64,000 nucleotides of DNA from Variovorax sp. DXTD-1. Its GTDB lineage: Bacteria; Pseudomonadota; Gammaproteobacteria; Burkholderiales; Burkholderiaceae_C. Under the pieces are notes generated by a model. It had not been told where the DNA came from. It searched no databases and saw only the letters and a list, made by a program, of their open reading frames with translations. Below are positions 7,710 through 15,154 of the stretch, piece after piece (the first letter of the stretch is position 1; each line of letters begins with the position of its first letter). The translations under genes and the position numbers were made by a program. The DNA lies in the NCBI RefSeq assembly GCF_003984625.1, contig NZ_RWKH01000025.1:16813-80812 (forward strand), read 5' to 3'.

Positions 7710-9796
7710 GCCCGGCGGCCGCAGGGCCCGCACCGTGGCCCGACTTGCGCGAGGAACTGCAGATCCATCCGACCGGTGCGAACCGCGACGGATCGCCGGC
7801 CTGGCACATCTGCGACCCGGTACGCAATCTGTTCTTCCGCATCGGCTGGCTCGAGTTCGAATTCCTGCAGCGCTGGCGGCTCGCCGATGCGCAGCGCATC
7901 GCGAGCGAGGTCGCCGAGGCCACCACGCTCGCGCCCGCGCCCGACGACGTGGCCGAGTTCCAGGGCTTTCTCGCCCGCCACCAGCTGCTGCGCGCGGCGC
8001 GCCAGAAACCGCCGATGCCCGCCTGGCGCTGGCTGCTCAACAACTACCTGTTCGTGCGCATCCCGCTGGTGCGGCCCGCGCTCTGGCTGGAGCGGCTCCT
8101 GCCCTGGGTCAGCTGGCTGTTCACCCGCTGGTTCCTCGGGCTCACGGCGTTCGCTGCGCTCGCAGGCCTGGTGCTCGCGGCGCGCCAGTGGGACACCGTC
8201 GAGGCCAATCTGCGCGGGGCGCTGAGCTGGGAAGGCGTGCTCGGCTTTGCCGGCGCGCTGATCGTTTCCAAGCTGCTGCACGAGCTCGGCCATGCGCTCG
8301 TCTCGACACGGCACGGCGTGCGCGTGGGCCACATGGGCGTCGCGCTGCTGGTGATGTGGCCCATGGCCTATACCGACACGGGCGAGAGCTGGAAGCTCGA
8401 GCGCTCGCGCCATCGCTTGGCCATCGCCTCGGCCGGCATCGCGTCCGAGCTGGTGCTGGCGGCGTGGTCCACCTTGCTGTGGGCCTTTCTGCCCGACGGT
8501 GACCTGCGCAATGCGCTGTTCTTTCTGGCGACCACGGCCTGGGTGCTGACGCTGCTGGTGAACGCCAGCCCTTTCATGCGCTTCGACGGCTACTACATGC
8601 TCACCGACGCGCTCGACTTCCCGGGCCTGCACGAACGCGCGGGGCTGCAGGCCAAGCGCTTCCTGCGGCGCTGGCTGCTCGGCCTCGACGAGCCGCCGGC
8701 GGAAACGCTCTCGCCAGGCTTCCGGCGCTTTCTGGTCGCCTTTGCCTTCGCCACCTGGATCTACCGGCTGGTGCTGTTCATCGGCATTGCGGTCGTCGTG
8801 TACCACGCCTTCTTCAAGGCCCTGGGCGTTCTCCTGTTCTTCGTCGAGCTCGCGGTCTTCGTCGGCCGCCCCGTCGCCGCGGAGTTCCGGGTGTGGATGC
8901 AGCGCAGGGCCGAGATCCCGCACCGGCGCAAGATGGCCTGGCTGCTGGCGCTCGCCGCGATGGCGCTGGTGCTCTGGGTGCCCTGGCGTGCCGGCATCAC
9001 CGCGCCGGGCGTGCTCAAGGCCGGCTCGGAGCAGCCCGTGTATTCCCCCTTCGCGGCCCGCGTGACGGCGGTGGACATCACCAACGGGCTCGACGTCGAG
9101 CCCGGACGCCCCTTGCTCACGCTCGATGCGCCCACCCAGGCGGGCGAGCGCGACAAGGCGCGTGCGCTGGCCCATGCCTACGCCCGCGCCGCGCGCGGTT
9201 CGCTCGGGCTGGCCGAGGGCCCGGCTGCGCAGCTGGCCGTGGCGGAGCAGCAGGCGAGCCGATGGGAGGCCGAGGGCCGCGCGCGCGAGGCGGAACTGCT
9301 CCGGCTGCGGCTCGTGGCTTCGCACAGCGGCGAAGTCCGCGACCTCGACCCGCTCGTGGGCCGGGACACATGGCTGGGCCCGTCGCAGCTCATCGCGATG
9401 GTGGTGGACGGTCGGCGGTGGCGCGTCGAGGCGCTGGTGCCGGAACACGACCGCCAGCGGCTGTCGCTCGACAGCGAAGCCACCGTGATCGTGAAGGGGC
9501 GCACGCGCAAGCTGCAGGGGAAGGTGCGCGCCATCGACAGCAGCCCCGTCAAGCGGCTGCCGCACCTGCTGCTCGCGCAGGACCACGGCGGACCGATCGC
9601 GCTCAATCCCACCCGGCCCAAGACCGAACTGCGGCCGGCCGACGCCTGGTTCCGCGTGCTCGTGGAAGGGGAATCGGACACCCCCCTCGCGGCGGTGCGC
9701 GAGGTGAAGGTGCATTTCGAAGGTACCCGCGAGAGCATTGCCCACCACTGGACCGACAGTGCGCTGTCGGTGCTGATCCAGCAGGCGGGCTTCTAG
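7703..9796 (+). CDS. M50 (site-2-protease-like) membrane protein with HlyD/lipoyl tail
   Basis: The ATG at 7703 is preceded by GGAG at 7691, which decides the start; 697 residues. A cytoplasmic N-terminus (1-135) is followed by TM helices and the zinc motif HELGH (residues 193-197) inside a membrane helix. The second conserved S2P signature is FMRFDGYYMLTDALDFP (Asp295). More TM helices reach about residue 450, and then a periplasmic lipoyl/HlyD-like region (APGVLKAGSEQPVYSPFAARVTAV onward) with a short hairpin and barrel. Proteins of this architecture (COG1994, 'putative peptide zinc metalloprotease') occur beside HlyD and TolC genes. Here it may act as protease, as the inner-membrane component of export, or both. 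The function is inferred. Confidence 0.85.
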   Translation: MLSPAAAGPAPWPDLREELQIHPTGANRDGSPAWHICDPVRNLFFRIGWLEFEFLQRWRLADAQRIASEVAEATTLAPAPDDVAEFQGFLARHQLLRAARQKPPMPAWRWLLNNYLFVRIPLVRPALWLERLLPWVSWLFTRWFLGLTAFAALAGLVLAARQWDTVEANLRGALSWEGVLGFAGALIVSKLLHELGHALVSTRHGVRVGHMGVALLVMWPMAYTDTGESWKLERSRHRLAIASAGIASELVLAAWSTLLWAFLPDGDLRNALFFLATTAWVLTLLVNASPFMRFDGYYMLTDALDFPGLHERAGLQAKRFLRRWLLGLDEPPAETLSPGFRRFLVAFAFATWIYRLVLFIGIAVVVYHAFFKALGVLLFFVELAVFVGRPVAAEFRVWMQRRAEIPHRRKMAWLLALAAMALVLWVPWRAGITAPGVLKAGSEQPVYSPFAARVTAVDITNGLDVEPGRPLLTLDAPTQAGERDKARALAHAYARAARGSLGLAEGPAAQLAVAEQQASRWEAEGRAREAELLRLRLVASHSGEVRDLDPLVGRDTWLGPSQLIAMVVDGRRWRVEALVPEHDRQRLSLDSEATVIVKGRTRKLQGKVRAIDSSPVKRLPHLLLAQDHGGPIALNPTRPKTELRPADAWFRVLVEGESDTPLAAVREVKVHFEGTRESIAHHWTDSALSVLIQQAGF

Positions 9797-9809
9797 CGGG
9801 GCTAGCGTC

Positions 9810-10292
9810 TTACGTGGTGGCGCGCATCTGGTCGCGCAACTGCTTGATCTGGTCGTGGTTGCGCTGGGCGCCTTCCGCCTGCTGCTGGATGATTGCGCGC
9901 ACGTCGGCGGGCAGGTCTTCCTTCAGCGCCTTGCGGTAGCGCGCCACGGCGGCGTCTTCACCGCGCTCGCATTCCTCCAGCATCGAGAGCGCGCTGTTCG
10001 CGCCGACCGAACCCTTCACATGCACCCAGCCGCGATGCATGGCACCGCTCACGGTGCCGCCGTCGTCGGGCGAGCCGCCGAAGCGCCTGATGAGCTGAAC
10101 CAGCTCGCCGGCCGCCTTGGCGCATTCCGCGGAGCGGTTCTGGAACACCTGCTTGAGTTGCGGAGAATCCACTTCCTCCGCGCAGGCCCGGAAACCGTAT
10201 TCACCATCGCGCGTGTTCTCGAGCAGATCGTTCAGCACCTCGACAACGTCTCCGCTGTTCGCGGTTTCAGCAGTGTTCGTGTAGTTGGCCAT
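9810..10292 (-). CDS. Ferritin-like four-helix-bundle protein (DUF2383/PA2169 family)
   Basis: 160 residues from an ATG at 10292 with a good ribosome-binding site (AAGGAG, 7 bases upstream). The protein is helical and acidic. It begins with VVEVLNDLLENTRDGEYGF and later has EERGEDAAVARY-like helices (ECERGEDAAVARYRKAL), the arrangement of DUF2383 PA2169-type proteins, which are ferritin-like bundles of unproven biochemical role often induced in stress. It is convergent with the M50 gene (13 bases between stops). No transmembrane segment or signal peptide is seen, so it should be cytoplasmic. Confidence 0.8.
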   Translation of the reverse strand: MANYTNTAETANSGDVVEVLNDLLENTRDGEYGFRACAEEVDSPQLKQVFQNRSAECAKAAGELVQLIRRFGGSPDDGGTVSGAMHRGWVHVKGSVGANSALSMLEECERGEDAAVARYRKALKEDLPADVRAIIQQQAEGAQRNHDQIKQLRDQMRATT

Positions 10293-10475
10293 GGAATGAC
10301 TCCTTCGCTTTGCCTCGTGAAGAGGCGGGTTGAAAAAACTGCCGCGCATGCATGCCCGAATGCGGCCGCATTGCGCTGGTCCCGGTACAAATGGTGTTCG
10401 CGCGGACCGGGAGCGGTGTCGGCTTCGCCCGACGTCGCCTGTAGGGGTTCTTCGGGCCAACGATGCCGCTTCGGT

Positions 10476-10754
10476 TCACTCTTCGCGGAACGGCTTTTCG
10501 GGGCGTCCGGGCTGGCTGTAGGGCGAACTCCCGTGGTTGTCGGTTTCGCCCACGCCGGCATCGCCCGGCGTTGGCGGCTTGCGCTCGCCTGTGATTGCGG
10601 GGCCGTCGTTGGGGCCGACGGGATCGCCGTTCTCCGCGGGCGTCTTGGCCTCGCGCTTCATGCTTTTCTCTGCGGGTGTGGGCTTGCGGTATGCGGCCGA
10701 ACTCGCCGCTTCATCCGGCGCGGCGGGCCTGTGCGTCGTTGTCGATCTGGTCAC
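10476..10754 (-). CDS. Small hydrophilic protein of unknown function
   Basis: 92 residues. I chose the GTG at 10754 because AAAGGA lies just upstream. The protein is Pro/Glu/Lys-rich and probably disordered (PAAPDEAASSAAY..., GDAGVGETDNHGSSPYSQPG), with no hydrophobic core. It resembles small stress-associated low-complexity proteins found beside ferritin-like genes, but I do not recognise a family. It is separated from the ferritin-like gene by 183 bases in which I see no gene. Confidence 0.55.
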   Translation of the reverse strand: MTRSTTTHRPAAPDEAASSAAYRKPTPAEKSMKREAKTPAENGDPVGPNDGPAITGERKPPTPGDAGVGETDNHGSSPYSQPGRPEKPFREE

Positions 10755-10948
10755 GCTGTGTCCTTTCGAAAACTTCACCGTGCGCCGCGCCAGCTCTGCC
10801 GTGCGTAGGAAAGCGTCGCATCTTCGGCGCAAGCGCCCGGCAATCGGGCAAGCAGGCACGCAACCGGCGCAAGGACGGTGTTCCTGCCTACAGCACACCG
10901 TGGTGTTGCGCGCGAAAAAAGAGGCTTCAGTTTTCGAGGATTCGATTC

Positions 10949-11308
10949 ATGGCCAACGATGTATCGCGCTCCGCGCCTCGCCCTCTGCGAAAGTACGGTG
11001 TTGCTGCCGCATTGCTGCTCTCTGTGGCGGCAGTGGGCGCACAGCCCACCGGCAACCCGAAGGGGACACGCGCGCCCCCCATCAGCGATTCAGCCGAACC
11101 GCAGGGTGCGCGCCCCGCAGACCAGCCTCGCGGCTCCATCGACCAGGGCCCGCTGGGCTCGGACAAGGGGCCCGCCGCCGCACGCACGCAAACCTCGCGT
11201 CCGCCCTCGACCGCCACGCCGGGGGGCATTGCGCCTTCTCGCGACGGCGACCCTTCCAAGGAGCAGCGCGGCAGCGACAAGCGGCATGCGCGGCCCGCGC
11301 CCCAATAG
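10949..11308 (+). CDS. Small exported proline-rich protein, unknown function
   Basis: 119 residues from the ATG at 10949, supported by GAGGA at 10936-10940. A signal peptide is evident (MANDVSRSAPRPLRKYGVAA then ALLLSVAAVGAQ, cleavage near residue 32). The mature part is short, Pro/Gly/Ser-rich and charged (GPLGSDKGPAAARTQT), probably disordered and periplasmic. It is followed at once by the next plus-strand ORF (stop TAG then ATG). No family is recognised. Confidence 0.6.
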   Translation: MANDVSRSAPRPLRKYGVAAALLLSVAAVGAQPTGNPKGTRAPPISDSAEPQGARPADQPRGSIDQGPLGSDKGPAAARTQTSRPPSTATPGGIAPSRDGDPSKEQRGSDKRHARPAPQ

Positions 11309-11554
11309 ATGAACAGCGAGCCAAACATGACTTCCACTACCCAGATCGATGCACGCGTCGTCGGCCCCATGGAATTTCGCGCGGGCGACGGCCCGCAACT
11401 GAAGATTCCGGAAGGCAACTGCCAGATTCTGATGGCGGACGACAGCGTCGTCATCACGTGGACCGAGAACGGCCAGTCGCTGACCGCCGCCATACCAAGG
11501 ATCGAGTTCGACCGCTACATCCAGGACGGTGCGATCGTGCTGGGGAGGGGTTGA
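11309..11554 (+). CDS. Small cytoplasmic protein of unknown function
   Basis: 81 residues if started at the ATG directly after the preceding TAG; an internal ATG at 11327 gives 75 residues and fits the predicted folded core better. The core is beta-rich (VVGPMEFRAGDGPQLKIPEG, then CQILMADDSVVITWTENGQS), ending IEFDRYIQDGAIVLGRG. No signal peptide. It lies in the same orientation as, and abuts, the small exported-protein gene. Function unknown. Confidence 0.6.
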   Translation: MNSEPNMTSTTQIDARVVGPMEFRAGDGPQLKIPEGNCQILMADDSVVITWTENGQSLTAAIPRIEFDRYIQDGAIVLGRG

Positions 11555-11568
11555 ACACCCTCCTCTGC

Positions 11569-12021
11569 TCAATCGCGCACCCTGGCCGCCGTGTCGATCG
11601 CCTGGGTGTACGAGGCGGCTTCTTCTTCGGTCATGGAGCCTTCCAGTTCCGCCAGTTCGAGCCGCTCGAAATCATAGGAAATCCATTCGAACAGGTGGGA
11701 CTTCGGCATGTCGTCGAGGCTTTCGCAATCGCTCCACGATTGCAGCCGCGTGGGAGCGCTTTCCAGCAGCATGCGCAGGTACAGCGCCCGGGCAACCTTG
11801 ATCTCGGCAATCTGGCGCGGGTCGTCGATGACGACGCGCAATTCAGCGAGCGCCTGCTCGCAGTGCAGCACGCGGCGGTGAGCCTCGCCCAGGAGTGCTT
11901 CGGCCTCATCGGGCGCATTCGCCCTTGCCTGCCAGGCGCGGGCGAACTCGCGCGCAATGCGGGCGTAGGCAAGCTGCTGAAGGCTCTGGAGCGCGCAATC
12001 GAGTTGGCGTTGCATGGTCAT
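11569..12021 (-). CDS. Helical cytoplasmic protein of unknown function
   Basis: 150 residues from the ATG at 12021 (a GTG at 12033 is an alternative; neither has a strong Shine-Dalgarno). The sequence is almost entirely alpha-helical and charged, with heptad-like leucines (LDCALQSLQQLAYARIAREF, then HRRVLHCEQALAELRVVIDD), and ends in an acidic tail. No family recognised. It follows the acidic-protein gene by 23 bases in the same direction, probably one transcript. It is convergent with the small plus-strand ORF ending at 11554. Confidence 0.6.
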   Translation of the reverse strand: MTMQRQLDCALQSLQQLAYARIAREFARAWQARANAPDEAEALLGEAHRRVLHCEQALAELRVVIDDPRQIAEIKVARALYLRMLLESAPTRLQSWSDCESLDDMPKSHLFEWISYDFERLELAELEGSMTEEEAASYTQAIDTAARVRD

Positions 12022-12044
12022 GGCCGTATCCACCCAACCCCGCT

Positions 12045-12443
12045 TCAGGCGGCTCTGTCTTCGCCGTCTTCTTCGTCTTCGGGCTCGCCCGCCTCATCGG
12101 CCAGTTCGTCCGGCATGCCGGCATCTTCCTGATCGATGGATGCGGCCACGTCGGCCGCGCTGCCAGGAACGATGCCCACGCGGTCCGGCAGGATGTCTGC
12201 GTCGGGCGCCACCGGCGGTGCGTCGGCCGATGCGCGCTCGCCGGTTCCTTCGGCGTCGCTGCTGCTTTCATGCGCCACCGGCAGCGCGCCTTCGGCGGCA
12301 TCTTCAGGAATGACGGAACGCTCGCGCGAGGTGCGCACATCGCTTGCGCTGTCGCTCGTGTCGCTGGGGCCAAGGCTGTCGACGTCCGTTCCCTTCGGTT
12401 CCGCCGGCGGATAGTCGCCTCCCAGGATGCTGCTCGTGGCCAT
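12045..12443 (-). CDS. Highly acidic small protein of unknown function
   Basis: 132 residues from the ATG at 12443. It opens MATSSILGGDYPPAEPKGTD and is very rich in Asp, Glu, Ser and Ala, ending in an almost purely acidic tail (EPEDEEDGEDRAA). No TM segment or signal peptide. I recall similar acidic proteins in related betaproteobacteria, with no established function. It is probably co-transcribed with the helical protein gene downstream (23-base gap). A weak GAAGTGA-type ribosome site lies upstream. Confidence 0.6.
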   Translation of the reverse strand: MATSSILGGDYPPAEPKGTDVDSLGPSDTSDSASDVRTSRERSVIPEDAAEGALPVAHESSSDAEGTGERASADAPPVAPDADILPDRVGIVPGSAADVAASIDQEDAGMPDELADEAGEPEDEEDGEDRAA

Positions 12444-12634
12444 GGCTTTGTTCACTTCATGAAAAACGTTGATGAACGCAAGGGCTGATTCCTCACGTGC
12501 TTCAGACTGGATAGCCGAGGCCTGCTTGCGCGTAGGAAATCCGCGCGTCCGGGGCGCAGTCATTCACGGAGATTGCGCATCGGCAGTGGGTACCCTGGTC
12601 CATCGAGGCTCCGAGCAAGGGCGAGGTCCAGAGC

Positions 12635-12835
12635 ATGGACCGGGGCACCGCAAGACAGCTCAAGCGCGACATCGACAGCGTGAGCGTCGGCCCGCGCGCA
12701 ACGCTGCAGGTGTATGAGCACGCGATGTTCAGGGACCGCACCGTCAACTTCCCCGCCAACAGCCGCGAAGGCGGCCTCATGCGCAAGCTGGGCTTTGGCG
12801 GACGAATCGAGGCGATGAAGCTCAGCTGCTCCTGA
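12635..12835 (+). CDS. Beta/gamma-crystallin-like short protein or remnant
   Basis: 66 residues from the only ATG in an open stretch that runs from 12536 (just after a TAG) to 12835. The C-terminal part, VGPRATLQVYEHAMFRDRTV followed by NFPANSREGG and IEAMKLSC, matches the Greek-key pattern of a beta/gamma-crystallin domain (Y-E-x-x-x-F then S/R-I-x-S-[ML]-x-[LV]). Family members are usually exported, yet no signal peptide is present. The open frame before the ATG also reads as protein-like sequence, so this may be a truncated gene or may use a non-ATG start. Confidence 0.45.
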   Translation: MDRGTARQLKRDIDSVSVGPRATLQVYEHAMFRDRTVNFPANSREGGLMRKLGFGGRIEAMKLSCS

Positions 12836-12865
12836 GCGGGGCCGTTGAGGCCGGCGCAACAAGCC

Positions 12866-13537
12866 TCAGGCTTGCGCTTCTGTCAGGGCCTGCGCGGCCA
12901 CCACCGCTTCGGTGCGGTTGCGCACATTGAGCGCGCGAAAGATGGCTGCAAGGTGAATCTTGACCGTGCCCTCGCTGATGCCCAGGCTGCGCCCGATGAG
13001 CTTGTTGGGCTTGCCCTGCGACAGCAGCTGCAGCACCTCCACCTGGCGCTCGGTGAGCACGCTGCGCAGGTGCTCCAGCGTTGCCGCTGATGCGCCCGCG
13101 GCGCCGTTCTGCGTGGGCGCCACGCCGGCCACAATGCCTGGCGGCAGCGCCGTCAGCATCATCGGCGGCACATACACGCCGCCCGCCAGCACCAGCCGCA
13201 CGGCCGAGAGCATTACCTCGGGCGAATAGGCCTTGGGAATGAAGCCGAGCACGCCGCGCTCGAGAGCGCTTCGCATGATGGCGGGGTCTTCGTAGCCGGA
13301 CAGCACGATCACCGGCACGGCCGGGTGGCGGCGGCGAATCTCGTCGATGTGGGCCTGGCCATCTGCACCGGGCATGTTGAGATCGATCAGGGCCAGATCG
13401 AGCTCGTCGTTGGCGCCGGCAAGCAATTCGTCGACGCTCATGGCCAGGACGAATTCAATGCCGGGCTCGAGCTCCGACAACTTGGCCTTGACCGCCTCGA
13501 TGACGAGCCGGTGGTCGTCGGCGATCAGAATTTTCAT
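12866..13537 (-). CDS. NarL/LuxR-family response regulator
   Basis: 223 residues. The receiver domain (1-120) has the acidic pair DD at 7-8, phospho-acceptor Asp52 (IDLNMPG), a Ser in VLSGYE and Lys in FIPKAYSP. A C-terminal LuxR-type helix-turn-helix (LTERQVEVLQLLSQGKPNKL, then GISEGTVKIHLAAIFRAL) binds DNA. No histidine kinase gene is adjacent, so it is an orphan regulator here. It is divergent from the T6SS island start 247 bases away and is a plausible regulator of it, but nothing in the sequence proves that. A short inverted repeat (CAAGCC-TCA-GGCTTG) overlaps its stop. Confidence 0.92.
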   Translation of the reverse strand: MKILIADDHRLVIEAVKAKLSELEPGIEFVLAMSVDELLAGANDELDLALIDLNMPGADGQAHIDEIRRRHPAVPVIVLSGYEDPAIMRSALERGVLGFIPKAYSPEVMLSAVRLVLAGGVYVPPMMLTALPPGIVAGVAPTQNGAAGASAATLEHLRSVLTERQVEVLQLLSQGKPNKLIGRSLGISEGTVKIHLAAIFRALNVRNRTEAVVAAQALTEAQA

Positions 13538-13784
13538 GGCGTGTCCCAGTGTCCCAGCGTGCGTTGAATTCAGCGGAAGCCGAAGATACCGGCGATTGCC
13601 CCGCGCAGCAATACCGCATCTACCCACGAACGGCATAGACCCCAAGCGATATGGCGCCCGCCGCGCCTCGTTTGGAAGAATGAATGCCCATTCGAAGGAA
13701 CCGGGGACATAGGCATGCGCCACTGCTGCAGACGCCGGTGCAAGGCATCCTTCACCACGCAAGCGCAGTGAGCGGGGCACAATC
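13538..13784. other. Intergenic region between response regulator and T6SS island
   Basis: 247 bases with no convincing gene on either strand. They separate divergent genes and so should hold two promoters. Just upstream of the regulator start is a short direct repeat (GTGTCCCA twice, 13541-13556). I could not pick a confident -35/-10 pair. Confidence 0.5.
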
Positions 13785-15125
13785 ATGGCCCGCCTGCTCG
13801 ACAGTTTTTCGGCCTTCATCTCGTTCGGCCTCGCCCTTGATGCATCCATTGCGGCATCGACTGCCGGCGGCCTCGCCGCGCTTTCCCATGATGCTGCACA
13901 GCAACAGGCGCGCCGCCTGCTCGACGAAGCGCGCGCCGCGGCCGGAGCATCGGGCACGCCCGCGGGGCAGGTCGAGTCCGCCGCGTTTGCCATGGTGGCC
14001 TGGATCGACGAAATCCTCGCGCGCCATCCCGGTGCCGGAGCCGATGCTGCGCCGCTGCAGATGCAGCTCTTCAATTCGAACAACGCCGCCAGCGAGTTCT
14101 TCCATCACCTCTCAGCCCTGACCGCGCAGGACGACGAGGTGCGCGAGGTCTACTGGCATGCGCTGGTGCACGGCTTCAAGGGCCAGTATTACTTCGAGAC
14201 CGGCGACCAGGGCGAGCTCGGCAAGCTGAAGGAGCTGCACAGCCGGCAATTGCGGCTCCAGCCGCTGGCGCTCGGCAGTCTGGTGCAGGACCACATCACG
14301 CCGCAGCCCTATCGCGTGGCCGATCCGCCCGGCCCCTACGACACGCGGCGCCGCGACCGTGCGCTGCTGCGGGCCACGGCTTCGCTCACGCTGCTGCTGC
14401 CCCTGCTCTACCTCCTGTGGTGGCAGTGGCTCGCCGGCCCCTCCACCGCCGAGCCGCCCCTGGCCGGACGCATCGAGCAGCATCTGCAAAGCTACGCATG
14501 CGCGGATCTCGCCGCCACCGCCCGCAAGGACGGGAGCCTGCGCGTGAGCGGCTTCGTCTCGCTGCCGGCGGACCTGGAACGGGTCGAGCGCGAAGTGGCC
14601 GCAATACCCGGCGCGGGGTCGCCCACCTTCGACGTCGAACTGCGCGCGTGGCCGCATTGCGAAGTCTCGGCAATCCTCAAGCCCTACCAGCTGCGCAACC
14701 GGGAGAAGGCCCTGGGACTGGCAATGGACGTTCCCACCGCCACGAACAGCGAGCTGCGCGAAGGCGACAAGGTGCGCGTGCAGGTGTCCGCACCCGGCCA
14801 CGACAGCTACCTGTGGGTCGACTACTACACCGCCGACGGTTCCGTGATGCACCTCAACGCCGGGCAGTCGGCCACGCGGCTGCGCGCCGGTGAAAAGCTC
14901 GAATTGGGGCGCGACATTCCCTCGAGCTGGCTCGTGGGCCCACCGTTCGGCCGCGTGCTGGTCACGGCGGTTTCCTCGCCGTTGCCGCTCGCCGCCATTG
15001 CCGACCGGCCGCCCTTCGAGCTCGCCTCGGCCTATCTGCTGCGGCTGCGCGAAGCGCTTGCGGCCGGCAAGGGAAGCGAGCGGCTGGTGGCCGACTTCGT
15101 GTTTCTGGAAACCGTCCCGCGCTGA
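13785..15125 (+). CDS. DotU/TssL-like protein with DUF4384 C-terminus (second TssL paralogue)
   Basis: 446 residues. Residues 1-170 have the DotU fold signature: a helical bundle with FAMVAWIDEILAR, PLQMQLFNSNNAASEFFHHL, and VYWHALVHGFKGQYYFETGD followed by a leucine-rich end. One TM helix lies at about 195-216 (LLLPLLYLLWWQW). Where canonical TssL often has OmpA-like peptidoglycan binding, this one has a BON-like stretch (about 228-310) and a DUF4384-type domain (about 325-410, LWVDYYTADGSVMHLNAGQS). TssL normally anchors the T6SS membrane complex with TssM and TssJ. The canonical TssL of the locus is at 60873-62204, so this is a divergent paralogue. It is followed after 29 bases by a short TssM-like gene. 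Confidence 0.78.
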   Translation: MARLLDSFSAFISFGLALDASIAASTAGGLAALSHDAAQQQARRLLDEARAAAGASGTPAGQVESAAFAMVAWIDEILARHPGAGADAAPLQMQLFNSNNAASEFFHHLSALTAQDDEVREVYWHALVHGFKGQYYFETGDQGELGKLKELHSRQLRLQPLALGSLVQDHITPQPYRVADPPGPYDTRRRDRALLRATASLTLLLPLLYLLWWQWLAGPSTAEPPLAGRIEQHLQSYACADLAATARKDGSLRVSGFVSLPADLERVEREVAAIPGAGSPTFDVELRAWPHCEVSAILKPYQLRNREKALGLAMDVPTATNSELREGDKVRVQVSAPGHDSYLWVDYYTADGSVMHLNAGQSATRLRAGEKLELGRDIPSSWLVGPPFGRVLVTAVSSPLPLAAIADRPPFELASAYLLRLREALAAGKGSERLVADFVFLETVPR

Positions 15126-15154
15126 AACGCCGGGAAGAACGCGACGCCACCGCC

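Noticed and set aside
6135..9748. Long minus-strand open frames over the HlyD and M50 genes
   Set aside because: Low-complexity His/Arg-rich products, no start signals; the plus-strand genes carry clear HlyD and HELGH motifs.
12469..12717. 82-codon plus-strand ORF upstream of the crystallin-like frame
   Set aside because: Out of frame with the crystallin-like domain and compositionally random.
12860..12874. CAAGCCTCAGGCTTG stem-loop at the end of the response regulator gene
   Set aside because: Only 6-bp stem overlapping the stop and no T tract; too weak to call a terminator.
13570..13782. 70-codon minus-strand ORF upstream of the response regulator
   Set aside because: No ribosome site, Arg/Cys-rich composition, and it lies in the expected promoter region.
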